Source: an uncultured Candidatus Melainabacteria bacterium (GTDB lineage: Bacteria; Cyanobacteriota; Vampirovibrionia; Gastranaerophilales; Gastranaerophilaceae). Taken from it: a stretch of 7,533 bases of DNA. The DNA is taken from contig CAKVGW010000070.1 of the NCBI GenBank assembly GCA_934747325.1, positions 1-7,533 on the forward strand, read 5' to 3'. Positions 1 through 5,837 of the stretch are shown here, in pieces. The notes under the pieces were generated by a model, which worked only from the letters and a program-made list of their open reading frames with translations, was not told where the DNA came from and searched no databases. The translations under genes and the position numbers were made by a program. Within the stretch, counting starts at the first letter, position 1; each line of letters starts with the position of its first letter.

Positions 1-6
1 AATAGT

Positions 7-1005
7 ATGAAAGAACAAAAAATAGCAGTTATAGGTATGGGAATGTGGGGCAAAAATATTGTCCGCAATTTTTATAATCTAAACGCATTGGAAATGGTTT
101 GTGATTTAGACGACGAGTCTTTAAAATCTGTTCAAGAACAATTTCCTGGTGTAAAAGTTACAAAGGATTTTAATGATATTATTAACAATCCTGATATTAC
201 AGGCGTTGCAGTCGTAACACCAAGCCACACACACTTCAAGATAGTTAAAGCAATGCTTGAAGCAGGTAAAAATGTTTATGTTGAAAAACCGATTTCAACA
301 GTAGCTGAAGAAGCAAAAGTTTTAACAGAACTTGCTGAATCAAAAGGTTTAGTTTTGATGGTTGACCACTTGTTGCTTTATCACCCTGCAGTAAATAGAT
401 TAAAAATGCTTATTGAAGAAGGCGTTTTAGGCGAATTAGTTTATGCACAAAGCGATAGATTAAATGTTAATTACCACAAAAACGACAGAAGCGTTATGTG
501 GGATTTAGCACCACATGATGTTTCAATGATAGCTTACGTTACAGGCAAAAATCCTGTAAAAGTTATTTCTGCTATCGGTTGTTCTTCTGATAGAAACGAC
601 ATTATGGATATCACTCATATTGGTGTTGAATTTGAAGGCGGAATGATTGCTCATATTTCAGACAGCTGGATTACACCTCAAAAACACGTAACATTGCTTG
701 TTAGAGGCACTAAAGCTACTGCAATCTTTGACGATACCGCATCAACTGATAAATTAAAGGTTTATGATAACTTTGTTCCTGCAAATACTCAAAACTTTGC
801 ATTGGATTATTTAGAAATTGAGCCACTTAAACTTGCGTGTCAACACTTCGTAAATTGTTGTGCTTCGCACCAAAAAGCTCGTTCTGACGGTGCTAACGGT
901 TATGCAGTTGTAAGCGTTTTAGAAGAAGCTGAAAAAATCATGCTTGGTTCAAAAGTTGAAGACTTAAATAAAAAAGACTTTGCTCTTTCTAGAATGAAAG
1001 TGTAA
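7..1005 (+). CDS. Gfo/Idh/MocA family NAD(P)-dependent oxidoreductase (sugar or nucleotide-sugar dehydrogenase type)
   Basis: The 332-residue protein has the two-domain layout and length of this family. An N-terminal Rossmann fold carries the dinucleotide-binding GMGMWG at residues 10-15. The EKP signature at 93-95 supplies the family's catalytic Lys94. The substrate-domain motif WDLAPHD at 165-171 holds Asp166 and His170, which line the active site in this family. The overall pattern resembles dehydrogenases acting on nucleotide sugars for surface polysaccharides (WlbA/WbpB-like) or on inositol-type polyols, but the substrate cannot be read from sequence. Only 6 nt (AATAGT) precede the ATG in this window and they contain no Shine-Dalgarno site, so the gene may be leaderless like others here. 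It heads a tight run with the CDP-alcohol phosphatidyltransferase 19 nt downstream, which fits an envelope role. The family assignment is firm; the function is inferred. Confidence 0.9.
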   Translation: MKEQKIAVIGMGMWGKNIVRNFYNLNALEMVCDLDDESLKSVQEQFPGVKVTKDFNDIINNPDITGVAVVTPSHTHFKIVKAMLEAGKNVYVEKPISTVAEEAKVLTELAESKGLVLMVDHLLLYHPAVNRLKMLIEEGVLGELVYAQSDRLNVNYHKNDRSVMWDLAPHDVSMIAYVTGKNPVKVISAIGCSSDRNDIMDITHIGVEFEGGMIAHISDSWITPQKHVTLLVRGTKATAIFDDTASTDKLKVYDNFVPANTQNFALDYLEIEPLKLACQHFVNCCASHQKARSDGANGYAVVSVLEEAEKIMLGSKVEDLNKKDFALSRMKV

Positions 1006-1024
1006 TATGTAGGAGAATTTTAGA

Positions 1025-1615
1025 ATGGCTAATTTTATTTCAATATTCAGAATATTTGTAATGTTTTTTGCAGTGTATTTAATTTATACTTGCCAAGGCG
1101 ATACAGCATCTTATGTTTGGGCATTGGCTCTTACAATTATTGCATTCGCTCTTGATGGTGTTGATGGTTATGTCGCAAGAAAATTCCACGAAGAATCAAA
1201 ATTCGGTGCTCTTTTAGACATTATGGGCGATAGAATAGTTGAAAACACTTACTGGATTTTATTTGCGGTAATGGGTTGGTTAAATATTTTGTTCCCATTG
1301 ATTGCAATTACAAGAGGATTTATCACTGATACAATCAGAAGTGCAGCAATGGAAAAAGGTTTAACACCGTTTGGCATGCAAGTTAACCCTATTTGCAAAT
1401 TCATTACAGGCTCAAAATTTATGAGAATAAGCTATGCTGTTGCAAAAGTTTTAGCATTCGTTCTTATTATTACGGCAAAAATTCCTGTATGCCCTCATAG
1501 AGAAATCATTTGGGCTATCGGCTTTTGGGCAGCAGTGTTCGCAATTGTATTTTGTGTAGTTAGAGGAATCCCTGTGGTGTTGGAAGCTAAGTATTTGTTT
1601 GATGACAAGAAATAA
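1025..1615 (+). CDS. CDP-alcohol phosphatidyltransferase family membrane protein
   Basis: The 196-residue integral membrane enzyme should transfer a phosphatidyl or phospho-alcohol group from a CDP-linked donor to an alcohol acceptor, releasing CMP. The diagnostic motif D-x2-D-G-x2-A-R-x8-G-x3-D-x3-D is complete: Asp44, Asp47, Gly48, Ala51, Arg52, Gly61, Asp65 and Asp69. The four aspartates bind the divalent metals. Hydrophobic segments near 5-21, 30-43, 75-95, 136-151 and 160-180 fit the family's six-helix fold. PgsA (phosphatidylglycerophosphate synthase) is the commonest relative of this size. However, the GKxKT-like segment usual in PgsA is not obvious; residues 124-134 read CKFITGSKFMR, so the acceptor alcohol is left open. 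A strong Shine-Dalgarno site AGGAGA (1011-1016) lies 8 nt before the ATG. It is co-directional with the oxidoreductase upstream (19-nt gap) and trmL downstream (15-nt gap). Confidence 0.88.
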   Translation: MANFISIFRIFVMFFAVYLIYTCQGDTASYVWALALTIIAFALDGVDGYVARKFHEESKFGALLDIMGDRIVENTYWILFAVMGWLNILFPLIAITRGFITDTIRSAAMEKGLTPFGMQVNPICKFITGSKFMRISYAVAKVLAFVLIITAKIPVCPHREIIWAIGFWAAVFAIVFCVVRGIPVVLEAKYLFDDKK

Positions 1616-1630
1616 GGCTGGAGTTTTTGC

Positions 1631-2080
1631 ATGACAAAACTAAACATAGTTTTATACGAACCTGAAATACCACAAAATACAGGCAATATTGCACGACTTT
1701 GCGCTTGCACGGGTGCTTCTTTATATCTTGTAGGGAAATTAGGTTTTGCGCTTACTGATAAATACACAAAACGCGCAGGTATGGATTACTGGCAAAGTGT
1801 TGATTTACATAGAATTGAATCAATGGAAGAATTGTACAAAGAATTTCCTGAAGGAAGATTTTTTTACTTAACAACAAAGTCTAAGAGAATTTATACAGAT
1901 TTCAAATTCCAAGAAAACGATTTTATCGTTTTTGGTCCTGAATCAAGAGGACTTCCTCAAGAATATGTAACGCAGGAAACAGCTATTACTATTCCTATGA
2001 AAGAGGGACAGCGAAGTTTAAATTTATCCAACTCGGTAGCAATTGTTGCTTATGAAATTGTTAGACAAATCGGTATATAA
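1631..2080 (+). CDS. trmL: tRNA (cytidine/uridine(34)-2'-O)-methyltransferase TrmL (SPOUT family)
   Basis: The 149-residue protein is a minimal SpoU/TrmL-type methyltransferase of typical length, with no extra RNA-binding domain. It is expected to methylate the 2'-O of the wobble nucleotide 34 in certain leucine tRNAs using S-adenosylmethionine. All three family motifs are present: motif 1 PQNTGNIAR (14-22, with Asn16 and Asn19), motif 2 FGPESRGLP (101-109) and motif 3 IPMKEGQRSLNLSNSVAI (121-138), which forms the trefoil-knot cofactor site. The enzyme should be a cytoplasmic dimer. A TGGAG Shine-Dalgarno site (1619-1623) sits 7 nt before the ATG. It lies between the CDP-alcohol transferase and nnrD with 15-16 nt gaps, so all are probably co-transcribed, though no functional link is obvious. 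Confidence 0.93.
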   Translation: MTKLNIVLYEPEIPQNTGNIARLCACTGASLYLVGKLGFALTDKYTKRAGMDYWQSVDLHRIESMEELYKEFPEGRFFYLTTKSKRIYTDFKFQENDFIVFGPESRGLPQEYVTQETAITIPMKEGQRSLNLSNSVAIVAYEIVRQIGI

Positions 2081-2085
2081 TTACT

Positions 2086-2090
2086 AGAGG
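2086..2090 (+). promoter_or_regulatory. Shine-Dalgarno site that sets the GTG start of nnrD
   Basis: AGAGG ends 6 nt before the GTG at 2097, which is ideal spacing. The in-frame ATG at 2112 has no comparable site. This supports GTG initiation and a 268-residue product. Confidence 0.65.
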
Positions 2091-2096
2091 TCAATT

Positions 2097-2903
2097 GTGC
2101 AAGAGTATAAAATGCCAATAAGAGAACAAAATTCAAACAAAGGAACTTTTGGTAAAGTTTTGAATTTTGCAGGTTGCAAAAATTATATTGGTGCGTCTTA
2201 TCTTTCTACAGTTTCTACACTCAAAGTCGGAGCTGGTTTTGTGGCTTTGGCTTCTGAAAAAGAAGTTATCCGCTCTGTGTCGACACTTTTACCAGAAGCA
2301 GTTTATCTTTCAAGAGAAGAAGGATTAAGAAATGTTAAGCAATTTTCAGTTTTTCTCATTGGTTGCGGTTTAGGTGTAAAACACGCATCAATAAAATTTT
2401 TCAAGGACATTTTAAAACAGTTACAAAAAGAAACTTCCCCTGTAGTAATTGACGCCGACGGATTAAATATTTTAGCAAAATATCCGATAAAACTTCCTCA
2501 AAATTCTATTATTACACCTCATCCATTAGAAGCTGCTAGACTTTTAGGAGTCTCTTTACAAGATGTTTTAAACAATTTAGAAAGTTCCGCAAAGGAACTT
2601 GCAGAAAAATATGATTGCGTTGCAGTTTTAAAAACTCATAGAACTATTATTTGCGATAAAGAAAAACTGTTTATCAATCAACATGGCAATTCCGCTTTGG
2701 CAAAAGCCGGTTCGGGAGATGTTCTAGCAGGAATTATAACCGGATTATTGGCACAAAAAATGCCTACCTTTGAAGCTGCAAAATTGGGTGTATATCTACA
2801 CTCTAGAGCAGGAGAAATCGCATCTCAAGAATTAAGCGAATATTCTGTATTGGCATCAGATTTGCCTATATATTTACACAAAGCAATAAAGGAAATCTTA
2901 TAA
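2097..2903 (+). CDS. nnrD: ADP/ATP-dependent NAD(P)H-hydrate dehydratase
   Basis: The 268-residue protein matches the dehydratase (CARKD/YjeF C-terminal, ribokinase-like) domain, which returns damaged S-NAD(P)H hydrate to NAD(P)H at the cost of a nucleotide. Landmarks in order are NKGTFGKVLNFAG (14-26), GASYLST with KVGAGFV (32-49), IDADGLNIL (118-126), TPHPLEAARLLG (140-151), VAVLKTHRTIICD (175-187) and the nucleotide/catalytic GSGDVLAGIITGLLAQ (205-220, Asp208 as presumed base). The usual lysine-glycine after the VxxLK strand reads Lys179-Thr180-His181. Only the dehydratase domain is present: the NnrE epimerase domain often fused upstream is missing and no separate nnrE lies in the window. 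The start is GTG, chosen for its Shine-Dalgarno site; an ATG five codons later is the alternative. It is the last gene of the run and ends 4 nt from the convergent nucleotidase. Confidence 0.92.
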   Translation: MQEYKMPIREQNSNKGTFGKVLNFAGCKNYIGASYLSTVSTLKVGAGFVALASEKEVIRSVSTLLPEAVYLSREEGLRNVKQFSVFLIGCGLGVKHASIKFFKDILKQLQKETSPVVIDADGLNILAKYPIKLPQNSIITPHPLEAARLLGVSLQDVLNNLESSAKELAEKYDCVAVLKTHRTIICDKEKLFINQHGNSALAKAGSGDVLAGIITGLLAQKMPTFEAAKLGVYLHSRAGEIASQELSEYSVLASDLPIYLHKAIKEIL

Positions 2904-2907
2904 TTGA

Positions 2908-4503
2908 TTAATCTTCAAACTTGATACGACCGGTTTGATTAATATCAATAGGTTTGTCTAAGTGTTTGATGTATTCGCAAGTTAAAACATCTTTATCGTA
3001 AGGTCGTATTTCAATACATTTATCGTGTGGAGCAAGAACTGCGTAATCTGCACCTGCTGACATCATGAATTCATCAGTTGCAACCTTATACATTTTATCT
3101 GCTCTTGGATTATTAATATCAATTGGTGTTTCTTTACCGTCTTTATCAACAAAATTCATAGCAGTAAGTTCGCCTTTTTTAGGACTCACTGTATAATTCA
3201 AACCTGATACCGCGAGTAATCCCGGTTTATTACCATGACTTGTATAAGTTGTTTTTACCGTTGCTTTAAACATGTCTACAAGAGTTTTTTCTGAAACTTC
3301 TGCTAATGACATTCTATCAAAGAATGGTGCTATATCCTTGATATCGCGAGAATCAATTACGCCTTCGTGGAAGAAATTTCTGATGCCGCTATTATTCCAA
3401 ACCCCAATATCTGCACCCATTTCATCACGCATTGCATCACATACAAAATTTGCATGAGGATTTTCTTCAATTAAAGTTGTTGGTGGTGGCGGAGCTTGTC
3501 TTATAAATCCGACTTTTTCAGGTTTACCTAAAATCTCATCAAAGATATATTGGTTAATCATGTTTTTGTGGAACAATCTTGTTTCGCCCAAGTTGTTTTG
3601 TGCTTTTGTAATCACACCATTTTTATCAAAAGTCAAATCTAATTTCCCAAAATATGCACCATCACGTCCTGCTTCTGTTAAAACAACAGGTTCACCATCT
3701 TCGTTATAGAATAGGTTTTCACCTTCTTTAATATCTTTTACTAATTCGTGAGTATGACCGCCTATAATAACATCAATATCTTTTGTATTTTGCGCTACAA
3801 TTTGATCTTTCTGATGTCCTAAGTGTGAAAGCAAGAAGATTTTATTAATACCTTGTTCTTTCATTTTATCGACTTCTTCTTGAATATCATCTATTGTATC
3901 TTCTAATGCATCGATAGAACAATCTGTGTGATAATTAGGGTGGGTTAGTCTATCAAACATATCGATAGGAGAAGCTCCAACTAAACCAATTTTTTCACCT
4001 TTTACGTCAACAATTTTTGAGTTTTTTAATTTATTAATAAGTGGAGCTCTACCCAACTCTTCTACATCCTTAGGATCTTCTGCTTCTACATCTTCCTGAT
4101 TCATGTTTGTTGCAAGAATATCGCCCTCATAATCTTCTATTGAATCCAACAAGTCAGATTGAGTTGTATCCATCTCGTGATTACCCAACGCTGTTGCAGT
4201 AATGTTGGCTAAATTCATAAATTTCATTGTAGCTCTGTGAACGGCTTTATTTTTCTCATCTCCAATATCATTGTCACCGGCTGAAACCCTTAGATCACCT
4301 TTCAAGCCGGATAAAATTCTCATCATATTATTAGTCTGTCCGTGTTCGTCATTTACATAACCCACAGACATCTCAAATGTATCATTTTGTGGTGTTTTTT
4401 CTAATTTAGAATTATTAGGAGTAGTTATATTCTTTTTATCTTCACCACTTCTAAAATTTATTTTCGGAATATTAAATTTATTTGTTGATATTTTGATGTC
4501 CAT
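2908..4503 (-). CDS. Metallophosphoesterase / 5'-nucleotidase family protein (two domains, no signal peptide)
   Basis: Residues are counted from ATG 4503 (531 aa). The N-terminal metallophosphatase domain has the dinuclear-metal motifs NDEHG (51-55), GDN (76-78), GNHE (107-110), SHLGH (226-230) and GGHTHE (248-253). The C-terminal 5'-nucleotidase domain (about 340-531) has NSGIRN (371-376) for substrate binding and GADYAVLAP (484-492), whose Tyr aligns with a nucleobase-stacking aromatic in UshA-like enzymes. The family hydrolyses nucleotides, UDP-sugars or cyclic nucleotides and is usually exported. Here, instead of a signal peptide, there are about 45 polar residues including KFNIPKINFRSGED, so location is uncertain. 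Proline-rich APPPPTT (337-343) joins the domains. A GTG six bases upstream could also open the frame, but the Shine-Dalgarno site favours ATG. Convergent with nnrD and divergent from the gene at 4663, it is probably monocistronic. Confidence 0.88.
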   Translation of the reverse strand: MDIKISTNKFNIPKINFRSGEDKKNITTPNNSKLEKTPQNDTFEMSVGYVNDEHGQTNNMMRILSGLKGDLRVSAGDNDIGDEKNKAVHRATMKFMNLANITATALGNHEMDTTQSDLLDSIEDYEGDILATNMNQEDVEAEDPKDVEELGRAPLINKLKNSKIVDVKGEKIGLVGASPIDMFDRLTHPNYHTDCSIDALEDTIDDIQEEVDKMKEQGINKIFLLSHLGHQKDQIVAQNTKDIDVIIGGHTHELVKDIKEGENLFYNEDGEPVVLTEAGRDGAYFGKLDLTFDKNGVITKAQNNLGETRLFHKNMINQYIFDEILGKPEKVGFIRQAPPPPTTLIEENPHANFVCDAMRDEMGADIGVWNNSGIRNFFHEGVIDSRDIKDIAPFFDRMSLAEVSEKTLVDMFKATVKTTYTSHGNKPGLLAVSGLNYTVSPKKGELTAMNFVDKDGKETPIDINNPRADKMYKVATDEFMMSAGADYAVLAPHDKCIEIRPYDKDVLTCEYIKHLDKPIDINQTGRIKFED

Positions 4504-4506
4504 TTT

Positions 4507-4513
4507 CACCTTC
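4507..4513 (-). promoter_or_regulatory. Shine-Dalgarno site choosing ATG 4503 for the nucleotidase gene
   Basis: On the minus strand GAAGGTG precedes AAA-ATG; its GAAGG core ends 5 nt before the ATG at 4503. The upstream GTG (4509-4507) overlaps this site, so initiation there would leave little room for ribosome binding. The ATG start is therefore preferred. Confidence 0.55.
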
Positions 4514-4520
4514 TTCTTCT

Positions 4521-4526
4521 ACAATA
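4521..4526 (-). promoter_or_regulatory. Possible extended -10 box for the nucleotidase gene
   Basis: The minus strand reads TGC-TATTGT, an extended -10 pattern. It would start transcription near 4514 and give a leader of about 11 nt that still contains the Shine-Dalgarno site. The -35 position 17 nt upstream is only a T run, so this is a weak call. Confidence 0.35.
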
Positions 4527-4534
4527 GCATGAAG

Positions 4535-4542
4535 TCACGTGA
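4535..4542. repeat. TCACGTGA palindrome in the divergent promoter region
   Basis: This perfect 8-bp palindrome lies within the spacer just upstream of the proposed -10 of the minus-strand nucleotidase gene, where a repressor could act. It is short enough to occur by chance. Confidence 0.3.
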
Positions 4543-4621
4543 AAAAAATTTTTGCTAGTTTTTTTTAAAAAGTTACAATAATTTACAAAGTCTTTTGGAT
4601 TTTCAACAAAACCTAAAAATT

Positions 4622-4633
4622 TTTCAATTGAAA
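4622..4633. repeat. TTTCAATTGAAA palindrome over the -35 box of the 4663 gene
   Basis: This perfect 12-bp palindrome has a right half, TTGAAA, that is exactly the -35 box of the plus-strand promoter. A related half-site, GATTTTCAA, lies about 25-30 bp upstream. The position fits an operator, but the AT-rich context makes palindromes more likely by chance. Confidence 0.4.
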
Positions 4634-4656
4634 TCATTATTTATTTAAACTAAAAT
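4628..4656 (+). promoter_or_regulatory. Sigma70-like promoter giving a leaderless mRNA for the 4663 gene
   Basis: The -35 TTGAAA (4628-4633) and -10 TAAAAT (4651-4656) are 17 nt apart, the optimal spacing. Six nt (ATAAGT) separate the -10 from the ATG, so the expected +1 is the A of the start codon at 4663. No Shine-Dalgarno site is present, in agreement with a leaderless transcript. Confidence 0.65.
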
Positions 4657-4662
4657 ATAAGT

Positions 4663-5376
4663 ATGTTAAAACGAGTTTTTCTTACAGCATTAATAGTTTT
4701 AAACCTTGCACCAGTATTCGCAGAAGAAGCGCAAGTTAAGGAAACCTATAAACTTAACGGCCAAGTTGAATATGACGACAATCCTGTTGAAACTATTTAT
4801 TTGGACGAAAACATAGATAAACCGCAAGTAAATATTCCACAACGTTCGTTAACCCTTCCGGTAAGAGTCTTGAACATTACAACGAACACTAACACGCCCA
4901 GGAGTGCCCTTGCAAGGGCGACAGTAACAAGGAATAATTTAAAAGATATTCTTCCGCTATCAGGAACATTGTCTGATCAATTAGGAAAAGGTATTAGCTA
5001 TGGAACGATTTGGGGAGAAGAAATTTCTTTTTCACAAATTGAATCTACAACCGGCGTTTTTTTAAGATATGATGCGCCAAAATATTTTTCACTTGATACA
5101 AAATTCAGACAATCATCATCGCAAGACGTAGGTTCTCAATACGGAACGGTTCGTGTGACTCCAGAATGGCATATTACTGACAAACTAACATTAAAAGACT
5201 CCTTCACAAACTATGTTAACGCACCAAAAAATAAAAACGAATTAACTTTAGTCTACACTCCGGCTTTAAAAAAATATGCAGAATCTTTAAAATTTGAATT
5301 AGGAGTAGCACAGTCTTATTATTCAAACGGAAGGCAAAGTTCTGCTATTAATTTTTCTACAGGATTTAAGTTGTAA
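4663..5376 (+). CDS. Exported protein of unknown function, beta-strand-rich C-terminal half
   Basis: I do not recognise this 237-residue protein. Residues 1-20 form a clear signal peptide: Lys3-Arg4, a hydrophobic core (5-16) and a likely cleavage after PVFA (Ala20). Residues 21-95 are polar and probably extended, with many Asn, Thr and Asp. From about 112 on, short stretches of alternating polar and hydrophobic residues separated by turns (130-136, 142-149, 157-168, 173-184, 192-199, 207-219, 224-237) look like amphipathic beta strands of a small outer-membrane barrel or beta sandwich. The C-terminus INFSTGFKL has an aromatic two residues before the end, close to but not the classic terminal-aromatic outer-membrane signature. 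It has its own leaderless-type promoter, ends 29 nt before the FtsB-like gene and contains a GC-rich palindrome (4906-4919). An outer-membrane location is inferred only. Confidence 0.8.
   Translation: MLKRVFLTALIVLNLAPVFAEEAQVKETYKLNGQVEYDDNPVETIYLDENIDKPQVNIPQRSLTLPVRVLNITTNTNTPRSALARATVTRNNLKDILPLSGTLSDQLGKGISYGTIWGEEISFSQIESTTGVFLRYDAPKYFSLDTKFRQSSSQDVGSQYGTVRVTPEWHITDKLTLKDSFTNYVNAPKNKNELTLVYTPALKKYAESLKFELGVAQSYYSNGRQSSAINFSTGFKL
4906..4919. repeat. GC-rich 14-bp perfect palindrome inside the 4663 gene
   Basis: GCCCTTGCAAGGGC is perfectly self-complementary and can form a 5-bp hairpin with a TGCA loop in RNA. CGCCC at 4895-4899 can alternatively pair with GGGCG at 4916-4920. It encodes the ALARA part of residues 82-86 and is markedly more GC-rich than its surroundings. 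Confidence 0.5.
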
Positions 5377-5399
5377 TTAGTTAAAATATTTTATATAAT
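5371..5399 (+). promoter_or_regulatory. Sigma70-like promoter giving a leaderless mRNA for the FtsB-like gene
   Basis: The -35 TTGTAA (5371-5376) and a consensus -10 TATAAT (5394-5399) are 17 nt apart. Six nt (TGATTT) then lead to the ATG, so +1 should fall on the start codon at 5406. The -35 box coincides with the last Leu codon and the TAA stop of the upstream gene. No Shine-Dalgarno site is visible. Confidence 0.7.
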
Positions 5400-5405
5400 T
5401 GATTT

Positions 5406-5837
5406 ATGATACGATACAAACAAGCACAAAGAAGACCAAAACGAGTCGTTAATAAAGAACATCAAAATGTTCCTCAAGTTGAAAAAAAGTTTAAGCAGAA
5501 TTCGACAGTTACAGGATTTTACTACTCTTTTTTAACTGTTGTTTTGCTTCTTTGTCTTGTACAAATTACTATAAGCGCTGTATTGAATATTTCTAAAATA
5601 ATTTCATACAAAGCTAAAATTATACAAATAACTAAAACAAGGGATGATGCAAAAGCATTAAACGAGCAATTGAATGACAGTATAAAAAATTTTTCTAATG
5701 TTACCGGTTTAGAAGCTATTGCTAGAAACAATCTTAAAATGTCAGGCGAAGACGAAGTTTTGGTTATTATTAACACTCCAAAAGAAGAAGAAAAAGAAGA
5801 GAAACCGAAATTAATCGGACATAAAAAACATGATTAA
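5406..5837 (+). CDS. Septum formation initiator (FtsB/DivIC-like) cell-division protein
   Basis: The 143-residue bitopic protein has the FtsB/DivIC layout. A basic cytoplasmic N-terminus (1-35; RRPKR at 9-13) is followed by one transmembrane helix (about 37-60), a heptad-like extracytoplasmic coiled coil (about 62-97) and the family's conserved end LEAIARNNLKMSGEDEVLVI (102-121). That block corresponds to the E-x-I-A-R-x-x-L-x-M...G-E pattern of FtsB and DivIC. Such proteins form the FtsQ-FtsL-FtsB (DivIB-FtsL-DivIC) complex that activates septal wall synthesis. A charged tail rich in Glu and Lys (125-143) follows. It begins a transcription unit with its own promoter, and its last 8 nt overlap the TPR gene. 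FtsL is the alternative, but the C-terminal block favours FtsB/DivIC. Confidence 0.82.
   Translation: MIRYKQAQRRPKRVVNKEHQNVPQVEKKFKQNSTVTGFYYSFLTVVLLLCLVQITISAVLNISKIISYKAKIIQITKTRDDAKALNEQLNDSIKNFSNVTGLEAIARNNLKMSGEDEVLVIINTPKEEEKEEKPKLIGHKKHD

Noticed and set aside
1495..1767. Minus-strand open frame across the end of the CDP-alcohol transferase gene and the start of trmL.
   Set aside because: It lies antisense to two genes with complete family motifs, shows no domain and has no promoter or ribosome site of its own.
3272..3457. Plus-strand open frame inside the nucleotidase gene.
   Set aside because: It is antisense to the conserved C-terminal domain and shows no recognisable motif.
4501..4509. 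GTG at 4509 as the nucleotidase start (two residues longer).
   Set aside because: It overlaps the Shine-Dalgarno site GAAGGTG that is well placed for the ATG at 4503.
5522..5776. Minus-strand open frame opposite the FtsB-like gene, with a hydrophobic stretch.
   Set aside because: Its hydrophobicity mirrors the transmembrane segment on the real strand; no start signals were seen.
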